This document shows positions 52,076-61,651 of a stretch of 64,000 nt of DNA, piece by piece (the stretch's first letter is position 1; each line of letters begins with the position of its first letter). The stretch is from contig NC_091117.1 of NCBI RefSeq assembly GCF_040183065.1, positions 113,373,001 through 113,437,000 of the forward strand. The letters are read 5' to 3'. The notes under the pieces were generated by a model. That model made no database searches. It worked only from the letters and a program-made list of their open reading frames with translations, and had not been told where the DNA came from. Origin of the DNA: Periplaneta americana (lineage: Eukaryota; Arthropoda; Insecta; Blattodea; Blattidae). The position numbers and the translations under genes are program-made.

Positions 52076-53688
52076 TTTTTTTTTATGTTTAATATTGGTC
52101 GACCAGCAAACTTGCTATACAGACCACTGTTAAATTATGGAATATCACATGCAGAATATCATGCTGAGATTGGCTCTAAAGGCTCCTCTAATTAATTTTA
52201 ATTAATTAATTAATTAAACATTTTTGTGAATTATGTGAAAAAATATGATGATTGTCTGTGTTAAATTATGAAGAGTCGTCAGTATCACTAAGAAGGATGT
52301 CTTGAGGGAGTTTCCTTTTAAGTCGAGATGGCTGACAAGATCTTGCTCCAATGTTATATGTCACAGCTCCAGGAACACCAGGAAGTTTGTTGAAGAAAGA
52401 TTTTGACATTGAATGGATGTACTGTTCTAGTGGAAGAATTCCCAATTCTTGATGCAGTTGTTGATTTCTTACAAACCAGGGGGCATTTGTTGCAGTACGC
52501 AGGAACTTGTTCTGGAGAACTTGTAGGCGATGCATGTGTGTCTTATTTGCAGTCCCCCACACTGGCGCTGCATAAGTTAAAAGAGGTCGTACAAGCGAGG
52601 TGTAGAGTAGCATTGAACAGTCCAATCCAATTTGTGAACGTCTATTAACCAAAGGGTATAATTTTCGAATTCTAGAAGAGGTTAGTGTAACAATGCGAGT
52701 TATATGGGCATTCCATGTGAGTTTCGTGTCTAATAATATTCCCAAATATTTGACAGCATCTTGACTAGAGAGCCATGTAACTTGTTCGTTTAGAAGAACC
52801 AAAGGAGGTGGATTATGAATAGGCCTTAAAGAGAAGATTTTAGCTTCTGTCTTGGTAATTTTGAGTAGTAATCTCCAGTCAGAGAACCATTTAGACAGCT
52901 CCTGTAAGGATGTCTGAAGAGTGCTGATTGCAGTATTTAGGTTACTATGAGAATAAAAGAGAACTGTATCGTCAGCATACATAGCTATGTGTGACGGTTG
53001 TAAACATGGAATGTCATATGTGAAGATATTGAAGAGAAGTGGTGACAGTATAGATCCTTGTGGTATTCCGGCTAAAACTGGACGAAGCGTTGATTTAATG
53101 CCATCTATACGTACTGGGAACTGACGCTCGGATAAAAAACTTTTCACGATACGTGTGAGATAGTCAGGAAAACCAATTCTATATAATTTTAGCATTAAAC
53201 CATCATGCCAAGCAGTATCAAATGCTTGGGCAATATCCAGAAACACAGTGGCAGTATACTGTTTTTCTTCAAAGCCTTTTATAATGGACTCAGTGACTCT
53301 TTGCAGTTGGTGTGTTGTAGAATGTTTTGGACGAAAGCCAAACTGAAAATCTGGTATTATCTTGTTTTGGAACGTAAATTTACAAATGCGATGATGAATA
53401 ACCTTCTCAAACAATTTCGATAGCGTGGGCAGTAAGCTAATAGGTCGATAACTTGATGGCAAGTGCTTAGGTTTGTTAGGCTTATGAAAAACAATGATTT
53501 CAGCAAGCTTCCAGGCTCGAGGAAAGTACCCAATTAAAAGGGCAGCATTGAAAATTATCGTCAAGTAAGTAAGAGCTTTGTTGGTGAGCTTCTTTAGTAC
53601 AATGTTGGGTATAAGATCATGGCCTGGAGATTTTTTATTTGGAAGCCTTCGAATGAAGTGAGACAATTCTTGTGGAGTAGTATAGGAA
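52076..53688 (-). mobile_element. Jockey-type LINE, 5'-truncated second copy
   Basis: This is the reverse complement of about 22315-23880, nearly identical to the full-length copy. The A-rich 3' end is at 52076-52084 (T-run on the plus strand). It is flanked by TCTGAAGATTGT (52064-52075) and TCTGAGGATTGT (53689-53700), a 12-bp duplication with one difference. Truncation falls between endonuclease and RT. Confidence 0.9.
52266..53688 (-). CDS. Reverse transcriptase, uninterrupted but 5'-truncated (Jockey-type)
   Basis: The frame is open from the truncation point to the stop at 52266. It starts YTTPQELSHFIRRLPNKKSP and continues GHDLIPNIVLKKL, YRPISLLPTLSKLFEKVI, FLDIAQAFDTAWHDGL, AGIPQGSILSPLLFNIF, the catalytic YADD in AMYADDTVLF, and KYLGILLDTKLTWNAHITRI, ending LLSDTDDSS. 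The same segment of the full-length copy differs at only a few residues (for example FLPTATNAPR against FLRTATNAPW). It has no endonuclease and no own promoter. The nominal Met lies in Penelope sequence, so translation is unlikely. Confidence 0.85.
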
Positions 53689-53817
53689 TCTGAGGATTGT
53701 GTGATGATGCACCGAAACAGCTGTAAGCCGCACAAACTTACATAATTAGCACGAGTAAGTCTGGTAGTTAATCAATTACTTATATTCAAGTTTAGTAGTG
53801 TACGCAAGATTCAAAAT

Positions 53818-54806
53818 ACAGTTTTTAATGCAAGTAATTCCATAAGTTTTGTATTCGTGTTTTTGTCTTTATATTTTTCAAAGTTGAATGTTATATTGCA
53901 TTCAAGTAGGGATCATGGTGTTAATTTTTCAAGAATTCACGGAGTATTGTAATCCTTTTGTAAAATATTCACGTCTTGAATAAATCCAGACTGTGTCGAT
54001 AAATTTCTGATGTGTTGGTGTAGATTCATGTGGCAGACGTATTAAGTTCTCGAGAAATAAAAGAGCCTTTTTAAATTCAATATGAAAAGGGATCTTTTCT
54101 GTAATAATATGCATGACTGTTATTGGTGTTTATTTTACATTCTCAGTGATTATTTGAGCCGTTCAGAGCAGAAATGGTGTAAATAAAAATCAGGTAATGA
54201 GGTTTAAAGTAAAAATTCTGTGAAATACAGAGCAAAGTAGCAATTAATATATCCTTCGTGCTATTCACTGACTACAAATAGTTTAAATAAATTCAATATT
54301 ATCTGCTACTTTGCGCTGTATTTTATAGAATGTTTACTTTAACATTCATTACCCATTTTTTACTTACACCACTTCTGCTCTGAAAATAAAATTAGGCCAA
54401 CATTTTCTGAGTTAATTGAAGTTACAATTTTTTCAACAAAATTGTGTGTTCATTTATTTGTTCACACCTACGTCATATTAACAGTAAGAGCATGTAAATT
54501 ACTTATTATATATGTAGGATAAATTAAAATTAAACTTATGTGTGAAAACTGGAAATGTAATGTAAAATGCGGTAAACTTGCCATAAAAATTTAAATCATA
54601 ATATCAGCACTGTTTGTGACTCAAAATAATGAAGGCAATACCGATTCTTAAGAAATGAAAAATAATGAACTTCACAAATCAATATCTGTCATATTAAGGT
54701 TTAAATCCTCCCCTTTTTTATTTTCAAGTTTACCTCAGCGGCCGAGTTTACCCCAATTTGCGGTATGGAAAATAGTTAATTTCTCAGGAAATAGGGTGAT
54801 GTACCC
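53818..54806. repeat. Right arm of IR-1, inner part
   Basis: Reverse complement of 40-1104 (inner to ~120). It includes the 54164-54390 hairpin. It is cut at 54806 by the 54807-61099 insertion. The remainder of the arm is 61100-61189. Confidence 0.75.
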
Positions 54807-55180
54807 AAAGACGTTATAATAGTATACTAGACTCACACGTAGCGCTGGTGTGCTGTCCAAAATTGAAACCAGTCTGCGCATGTTTACGCCGCCATGCTAC
54901 TGGTAGAAATAGAGCGGTAAAAACGATTGTCATACTTGTCCTTTGTTTTGTCTCGGGTGTTTTTAGTGAACAGTGTGAAAGTAATGGCAATTATTTTTTG
55001 AAAGATGATATATTATCGCCGCGGACTCATGCTTAACATGTCGGCATCATACAATAACGTGCGGTGTGGTTTAAAAAAATAATTTTGCTGACCGATTGTT
55101 GCTCTGTAGGTTTCACACTAAGCGTCACGTTGTCACGTCTATTTTCTCGATAAGAATAAGCACTAGTTACATTGTTAAAT

Positions 55181-55183
55181 GGC

Positions 55184-55243
<60 letters not shown>
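55181..55243. repeat. (ATT)n microsatellite
   Basis: About 20 ATT units, followed by a T-rich run to 55266. Confidence 0.95.
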
Positions 55244-55244
<1 letters not shown>

Positions 55245-55871
55245 TTTTATTTATTTATTTATTTTTCATATACGAGTACGTTGGCTTTGTTAACTCTTAA
55301 TAATAATTTTAATCACATACCTTAATGTTCGTCCTCAGCACAAGACATTGCAACCTCGGTTTTAGTCTACGTGGATTAGACAAGTAAGTGTCATTTAATA
55401 ATAATTGAAGCAGCTTATTGCTTGCATTATTGAAATTGAGGCGATTGGAGCGGCGACACAAGAAATTGAAAACAATAATTCAATTAAATTTCAAAGACCT
55501 GCCGAATGTTATGCATGAGGCCGCTCAAAGCCCTGCCGAATGTTAACCATGAGAGCGCGGCGTTAAACTAAAGGTCCCGGGTTCGATACCCGGCTCCGGA
55601 ACATTTTTTCGTTGGTACGTTAAACCAAAGGTCCCGGGTTCGATACCCGGCTCCGGAACAATTTTTCCCTCGAAATTATTCAAATCAACTTTACAGGGAG
55701 TTATACCTGAAATCTTGATTTGCATAATACACGTCACTCTTCGTTAACAGAAAACCACAATTTAAGTCACACGGAGTTAGTGTGCACTCGAAGTTGGTTG
55801 CTTGACGGTTGTCAGCCCACTTTGAGGTCTGTGGATATAGAGGAAAAAATTGGATCGGTGTCGGTTAGAGT

Positions 55872-55943
55872 TCCCGGGTAGCTCAGTGGTAGAGCGTTGG
55901 TACGTTAAACCAAAGTTCCCGGGTTCGATACTCGGCTCCGGAA
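55872..55943 (+). tRNA. tRNA-like unit 1 (probable pseudo-tRNA)
   Basis: Acceptor TCCCGGG pairs with CTCCGGA (one C-C mismatch). The D-stem is GCTC/GAGC, the anticodon stem TTGGT/ACCAA with loop ACGTTAA (nominal GTT, Asn), and the T-arm loop TTCGATA. Position 33 is C instead of the nearly invariant U. The T-stem has ACTCGG against ACCCGG in the other units. Confidence 0.45.
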
Positions 55944-56158
55944 CAATTTTTCCCTCGAAATTATTCAAATCAACTTTACAGGGAGTTATACCTGAAATCT
56001 TGATTTGCATAATACACGTCACTCTTCGTTAACAGAAAACCACAATTTAAGTCACACGGAGTTAGTGTGCACTCGAAGTTGGTTGCTTGACGGTTGTCAG
56101 CCCACTTTGAGGTCTGTGGATATAGAGGAAAAAAAATTGGATCGGTGTCGGTTAGAGT

Positions 56159-56230
56159 TCCCGGGTAGCTCAGTGGTAGAGCGTTGGTACGTTAAACCAA
56201 AGGTCCCGGGTTCGATACCCGGCTCCGGAA
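56159..56230 (+). tRNA. tRNA-like unit 2 (probable pseudo-tRNA)
   Basis: Same cloverleaf as unit 1 with a perfect T-stem (CCGGG/CCCGG). It is 72 nt, with discriminator A followed by CA. The acceptor mismatch and C33 remain. Confidence 0.45.
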
Positions 56231-56445
56231 CAATTTTTCCCTCGAAATTATTCAAATCTACTTTACAGGGAGTTATACCTGAAATCTTGATTTGCATAAT
56301 ACACGTCACTCTTCGTTAACAGAAAACCACAATTTAAGTCACACGGAGTTAGTGTGCACTCGAAGTTGGTTGCTTGACGGTTGTCAGCCCACTTTGAGGT
56401 CTGTGGATATAGAGGAAAAAAAATTGGATCAGTGTCGGTTAGAGT

Positions 56446-56517
56446 TCCCGGGTAGCTCAGTGGTAGAGCGTTGGTACGTTAAAGCAAAGGTCCCGGGTTC
56501 GATACCCGGCTCCGGAA
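56446..56517 (+). tRNA. tRNA-like unit 3 (probable pseudo-tRNA)
   Basis: Same as unit 2 but with TTAAAGCAAAGG in place of TTAAACCAAAGG, which weakens the anticodon stem. This supports decay rather than selection for tRNA function. Confidence 0.4.
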
Positions 56518-57062
56518 CAATTTTTCCCTCGAAATTATTCAAATCAACTTTACAGGGAGTTATACTTCAAATCTTGATTTGCACAATACCATCCCCGTTT
56601 AATTTTCCAAGCAATTTGCAAAAGGTACGATATAATATTATCTCTGTTGTTACAATATCAATATCATTAAAAACAATCAGTAGTTTTGGACAATAAAGAA
56701 TACTTAATTGTTAGTACAGGTATATCAGACTGTAGAGAAATCCCACTGAGTGAATTATTTAGACTTACACATCAGATGTAAAAACATTAGTGGAAAGATA
56801 ACTTTTTGTTTTTATTATGTAAATGAATTTATCTGCAAGATAATAAACTTTCATTCAAGATCCATATATGGGTAAATTGTATTGTATTGTATTTATTAAC
56901 ATTCCATGGTATTCATACATGCTTACAGCTAGAATATGGAACAAGTCAAAAAACTTAATACTATTATAAAATCTTAATTTATAGTCACAGTCTAGATGTA
57001 ATATATACAGACGAGATTTACAATATAGTCTACTAGTACAACACATAGTTTTAGTATCAAAT

Positions 57063-58472
57063 TCATGAAGTGTTATTGAATGTCATGAATTCACCTACAG
57101 AATAGAAGGCGTGAGAAATTAGGTACTTCTTTAATTTGGCCCTAAATAATTTTATGTTTTGAGTTTCATTTTTTATATCGATAGGGAGGCTATTAAAAAT
57201 TTTTACTGCCATATAACGCACTCCTTTTTGATAGCACGATAGACTTGCCGATGGAGTATGAAAGTCATTTTTTTGACGTGTATTTATGCTATGAACTGTT
57301 GAATTAGTTACAAAGTTTTCACGATTACATACGAGGAAGACTATTAATGAAAAGATATACTGACAAGCCATGGGCATTATTTGTAGTTTTTTGAAAATAG
57401 TCCTACACGACTCCCTAGATTTCGCACATACTATTATTCTAATTACTCTTTTTTGTAATAGAAATATATTGTTACTATCTGTGGAATTTCCCCAGAATAT
57501 TATTCCAAAACTCATTACCGAGTGGAAGTATGCAAAGTATATTGTTTTTAAGGTATTGATATTTACTATCTTTTGCATAGATCTAATAGCAAAACAAGCT
57601 GAATTTAGTTTGGGGGTAATTTCTTTAATATGATTTTTCCAATTTAACACATCGATTTTTAAGCCAAGAAATTTGGTTGTTGTTGTTTCTAATAGGGATC
57701 TATTGTTAATTATTGCGCTAGAAATTTGCAACGTTGAATTTGGACAGGATTTAAATTGAATTATGTTAGTTTTGTTACAATTTAATACTAATTTATTGAC
57801 TGAGAACCAGTCACATATTTTGAAGAGAATTTCCTTTGTTGAAGATTGGAATGTGTTGGAGTTATTGGCTGTAATTACTATACTTGTGTCATCTGCAAAT
57901 AATATGGGCTGACCTACATCTTTTATAAGGGGGGCAAGATCATTTATAAACACTGGAAAAAGTAGGGGACCTAATATTGATCCTTGACGAATTCCATTAT
58001 TAATAGTTCCCCATGTCGATGTAGATTTCATAGTTGTATTGATTTCAACTTTCTGTTTCCTACCTATGAGATATGAGTGAAACCATTGGTGTGCAACACC
58101 TTTAATTCCATAATAATCTAATTTATCTAGCAGCATTTTATGATTTATACAGTCAAATGCTTTGGATAAATCACAGAAAATCCCTCCAACTTGTAATTTT
58201 TTATTTACTGCCTCCAGAATTTTGTCAGTTAAACTAAATGTTGCATTTTCTGTGCCTTTATTTTTCCTAAATCCAAATTGTTCTGGGACTAAAATGTTGT
58301 ATCTTTCTAGATGATGATATAATCTTTTATACATTACTTTTTCAAAGATTTTGGAGAAGACTGGTAGAAGTGATATGGGTCTGTAATTTTCTGGAGACGT
58401 TGTTTCTCCATTTTTGAAGATAGGAATAACCACTGAATATTTTGATCTCTCGGGAAATATATCATTGAACAC
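57063..58472 (-). pseudogene. CR1/L2-type LINE reverse transcriptase
   Basis: Open from Met 58472: SVVIPIFKNGETTSPENYRP, ISLLPVFSKIFEKVMYKRLY, QFGFRKNKGTENATFSLTDK, GIFCDLSKAFDCINHKML, NGIRQGSILGPLLFPVFIND and catalytic ILFADDTSIVI (FADD), then FLGLKIDVLNWKNHIKEITP and the C-terminal block GVRYMAVKIFNSLPIDIKNE, ending FMTFNNTS. The palm is complete. The fusion to the upstream endonuclease is broken by frame changes between 58472 and 58912, so ORF2 is defective even though the RT half is open. Confidence 0.8.
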
Positions 58473-58911
58473 TGAATAGTTACATAAATAACTTAATGGC
58501 CCAGCTATAATGTGTGAACTCGCTTTTAATATTTTGCTTGTTATTTCATCATACGCTGAGGAGTTTGTTGACTTTAGATTTTAATAATTGCAATTATTTC
58601 TTGTTTGTTTGTTGGAAATATTTGAATATTTGGGAATTTTGTCGGAAAATATTGTGTTAAAGAATCTAAACTGTTAGTAACATTATCTTGGGGGATGTTG
58701 AAGTTATCAGTTATTGTAAGAAAATATTTGTTAAATATGTTTGCAATTTCATTTGGGTCTGACGTTTTTGTATTGTTAGATATAAGGGTATAATTTGTTA
58801 CTTTACTTTTTGATCGTCCACTTTCTTTTTTAATTATGTTCCAAGTTGTTTTGATTTTATTATCAGAGTTTTGTATTGTTGTATTATAGTGTAATTCTTC
58901 AGCTTTTTGAA

Positions 58912-60005
58912 TTACTTTGTGTAATATTTTTTAATAATTTTATAGTGTTGTTTTAAGTTTGTATCATTACTATTTCTGCTATGTATGTATAATAATCTCT
59001 TGGTTTTGCATGAGATTTTAATACCTTGTGTAATCCATCTATTGTTGCATATTGTTTCATTTTTATACTTTACAGGAAAACTGGATTCAAAAATATTTAG
59101 AAATGTTTTATGAAACTCGTTGAATTTACTGTTCATATCACTTCGACTGTATACTGATTCCCATGTTTCATTTTTAAGATTTATTTCAAAATTATTTAAT
59201 GATTCCCTATTTATATTTCTGAATCTCACTTTAGTTGTTTTTTTGATGATGTGTTAATATTTATACTTAGGAGTTGAGCATCATGATCCGAACGACCATT
59301 AATTATTGGGGTTGTTTGAGATACACCTATTTTTTCTTTTCCGATGAATATGTTGTCTATTGCAGTAGCTGAATCCCCTTGTGTTCTGGTCGGAAAGTTT
59401 ACTGTGTAAATTAAATTGAAAGATGCTAGCAGTGAATTTAGTTGATCTTTCCTATTGCTTTCTGTTAGATAATCGGCATTGATGTCTCCACAAATAATGC
59501 ATTCACGTTTCAGTTTCTGTAAGTATTCTAGTGCCTTTTCCAATAAATGAATAAAATTTTCGTAGTCTCCAGATGGTGCTCTATATAGACATATTATAAT
59601 GAAATTATATGTTTCATTTTCTAATTCAACAGCACAAATTTCTAAATCCCTGTCTTTGCAAAAATATGAAAGATCAATATTTTTTAATTTAAGGTCAGAT
59701 TTGAGAAATACACTCACGCCTCCATCCTCAGGAGTTTGTCTGCAGTAACTAGCACCTAATTTATATCCTTCCGGTGAGAGAGACAATATTTCCTGTTGTT
59801 TCATATGGTGTTCGGTAATACATAGCACATTCGGATTTAAATGTTCGGAAACTAAGGATGCAAGGAGTTCATCAGTCTTATTTCTTATACTTCTTATATT
59901 CTGATGGAATACACTGAATGTTGATTGTATTACGATTTGTTGATTCTGTTTATTATTATTATTGTTGTTATTTTGACTTTTTTTATTTACCCTAAAAAAG
60001 GACAA
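58912..60005 (-). pseudogene. CR1/L2-type LINE endonuclease and linker
   Basis: From 60005: FSVFHQNIRSIRNKTDELLA, VLCITEHHMKQQEI, DGGVSVFLKSDLKLKN, IICLYRAPSGDYENFIHLLE, CIICGDINADYL, INGRSDHDAQLLSI. These are the APE-type endonuclease blocks (NIRSI, TEHH, CGDIN, SDHD). The linker (59229-58912) is one frame off: RFRNINRESLNNFEINLKNE, then TWESVYSRSD and WITQGIKISCKTKRLLYIHS. Catalytic residues appear intact. Frame changes at ~59228 and below 58912 disable the ORF. Confidence 0.8.
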
Positions 60006-60017
60006 GCCCTATACGGA

Positions 60018-60130
60018 TTACAACAGGACTTTTATTGTCACACTTGCCATGGTCACATTGAAGACTGTCAGCAATGAGACATGTTAGCGAGTCCTTGCCT
60101 CGAGAATTCAAATGCAGTCCATGATTATAT
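60018..60130 (-). pseudogene. CR1/L2-type LINE ORF1 esterase tail
   Basis: The minus strand reads HGLHLNSRGKDSLTCLIADS. This matches the last block of SGNH esterase ORF1 proteins (HxLHLNxxGK), the catalytic-His region. The upstream esterase is missing because of 5' truncation. Confidence 0.6.
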
Positions 60131-60150
60131 AAATATACAGATAATAAATA

Positions 60151-61099
60151 AATAAATAGCTATAATAGCTAAGCCTACTTTGTGAATTTATGATTCAGAG
60201 TTCACCTATAAATAACTCTTTTACATTTTGCCGGATATATTTTATTAAGATAAGCAAGGAATGGCATCTTATTGATATTACATATGTGCACAAAAATTAT
60301 GTACCATCACTCCGCAAGCAATGATAATATATCTATTTTATTTATTTCAAATAACAATACAATATGTAAAAAATCCACACATAAAAAGTATGTGGTTTCT
60401 TTTATCTTGCATAAGGTGATTGTTTAGTTTTTAGGTCTTTGTTTGCAATGTATTAGGTACCGATACTTTTTATAATTGATAGCATTCCCTTTATTAATTG
60501 AAGAATGATTTCAATGTAATTTGGCTACCTTCGCACATTATATTTTGCCAAATTACCTATGTCCTGAGGTCTAAAAGTACCGGTAATATAATTTTTGATT
60601 CTCTAAAACTAAACAACAAGTCTATACTGATTATCACATATTTATTTCACTTAAGAATTTGATTATAACAAGAACTTGTGTAATCAAGGTGCATATATTT
60701 ATGTCTTGTGATCTAAGAGTTAATATGTTAATATAATTTTAGATTCTCTGAAACCTAACAATTTGCTGATTATCGTAAAATTATACAATCTGTAATGTGT
60801 ATTGTGTGGGCCTATTTATGGATGTATGAGTATGTTTTCTATAAATTGCTGCGTACGTATTTTCTTTTCTTTAATGTTCTAACACATATCAATGAAACTT
60901 TGAATATGTTTATTTCGTCCTAATTTTACGTTAAACGTCGAAAATGGCCATAATATGTCAATTTTACATCATCACAGCGTTAAATTGCGTGATGTACGTA
61001 CTGCTATTATGCGTCTGCTCTCCAACAATATGGCGGCAAGCGCAGCGTTCAATTTGCCCCGGTTTCCTCGTTTCGCGCAGCCGAGACTGTAAGGGCTTG
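60151..61099. other. Right part of the 9-bp-TSD element, non-coding
   Basis: AT-rich filler ending with the conserved right terminus (ATATGGCGGCAAGCGCAGCG ... AAGGGCTTG). No gene was recognised. Confidence 0.5.
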
Positions 61100-61189
61100 G
61101 ATGTACCCTACGAGATATGCCCTACAATTTTGAAGCTACTAATTTTGACTCTTCTCACAGGAAATATAGAGTTCCAATGATTCATAAAT
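61100..61189. repeat. Right arm of IR-1, outer part
   Basis: Reverse complement of about 40-114, continuing the arm interrupted at 54806. It ends TTCATAAAT. Confidence 0.8.
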
Positions 61190-61463
61190 ATATTTAGGAA
61201 TGAATTGAATTAACCGTCCACGTACGAACAATTATATTATTTCAAACCTGATACGTGATCAGAGCCATGATTCAGTTGTAAGGAGCAGAAAGAATTGGCC
61301 TACGTTTATTCCCAGGTTCTGAAACTTGTAGATTAACTGCGTGTGAATTTCTTCTAGGAATCTGAAGTAAAATTAATAAGAACCATGTACACTTACTATA
61401 TAGCATAAAAATATAAAATAAATTACGCAAAATCCATTTCCTGATGTATTACCATATTTCGTG

Positions 61464-61533
61464 TATGAGCTGCGTGACTGTGTGTATTAGACTGTGGTAC
61501 CACAGTGTAATACATACAATCGCGCAACTCACG
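61464..61533. repeat. ~70-bp near-perfect palindrome
   Basis: GAGCTGCGTGACTG...ACTGTGG and CCACAGT...GCGCAACTC are inverted copies meeting at GGTACC (61496-61501). One half resembles ~1526-1560. Confidence 0.75.
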
Positions 61534-61651
61534 TATAAAATATGCGGCAGTAGCGCTCCATGGCAGGCAAGTTAAATTTCTATAGAGTTTATGATAACAC
61601 AACAGAGAAATAATAAGAAGAAATGCGCACAAGTGTGCAAGAGTTGATTTG

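Larger units (their letters stand above)
52061..53729 (+). ncRNA. Penelope hammerhead ribozyme split by a LINE insertion
   Basis: The 5' part is stem I GGCT (52061-52064) and core CTGAAGA (52065-52071). The 3' part, after the 1.6-kb LINE, repeats the core as CTGAGGA (53690-53696). It continues with stem II GTGT/GCAC, GAAA (53714-53717), stem III ACAGCTGT (53717-53724), cleavage-site A53725 and stem I partner AGCC (53726-53729). GGCT and AGCC are perfectly complementary. The LINE target duplication TCTGARGATTGT includes the catalytic core. Confidence 0.65.
47300..53760 (+). mobile_element. Penelope-like element, 5'-truncated, multiply interrupted
   Basis: Element pieces in order are 47300-47515 (RT C-terminal region), 51380-52075 (linker plus GIY-YIG endonuclease) and 53689-~53760 (3' end with hammerhead ribozyme). 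They are separated by a mariner insertion (47516-51379) and a Jockey LINE insertion (52076-53688). Joining across the mariner at its TA leaves an in-frame KYIAQENG. Penelope-like elements are retroelements with a telomerase-related RT and GIY-YIG nuclease, and often carry hammerhead motifs. The copy is A-rich on the plus strand. The 5' part of the RT is missing. Confidence 0.8.
55535..56590 (+). repeat. Tandem array of 287-bp units with tRNA-like heads
   Basis: Five B-box-containing units occur. The last three are complete with tRNA-like starts at 55872, 56159 and 56446, exactly 287 bp apart. The first two (ending ~55605 and ~55660) lack the A-box half. The inter-tRNA segment (CTCGAAATTATTCAAATC ... 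GGTCTGTGGATATAGAGG) is nearly identical between units. Confidence 0.85.
56870..60150 (-). mobile_element. CR1/L2-type LINE, 5'-truncated
   Basis: Minus-strand order is the end of an ORF1 esterase (60130-60018), the endonuclease (60005-59226), a linker, the RT (58472-57063) and a 3' tail of AATAC units at ~56874-56890. It lies inside the 9-bp-TSD element. It is truncated within ORF1. No target duplication was identified. Confidence 0.75.
54807..61099. mobile_element. 6.3-kb element of the 9-bp-TSD family
   Basis: Flanked by GATGTACCC at 54798-54806 and 61100-61108; the other IR-1 arm shows one uninterrupted copy of this site (around 106-114, opposite strand). The left end AAAGACGTTATAATAG and right end GCGCAGCCGAGACTGTAAGG resemble copies A and B (2136-6236). 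It carries an (ATT)n tract, a tRNA-like tandem array and a CR1/L2-type LINE; no transposase of its own was found. Confidence 0.75.

Noticed and set aside
55096-55293. Open frame with a run of leucines, resembling a membrane segment
   Set aside because: The leucine run is the (ATT)n tract; no real protein.
55872-56517. Functional tRNA-Asn genes
   Set aside because: A nominal GTT anticodon is present, but C33, the acceptor mismatch, unit-specific stem damage and the tandem repeat context argue for pseudo-tRNA sequence.
55543-56696. Open frames with recurring EPGIEPGTFGL or SSVVERWYV phrases
   Set aside because: These are translations of the tRNA-like heads of the tandem array, a well-known artefact of tRNA-derived repeats.
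40-61189. A Maverick/Polinton element bounded by IR-1
   Set aside because: No protein-primed polymerase, integrase, ATPase, protease or capsid relic was recognised between the arms, and no 6-bp duplication was found.
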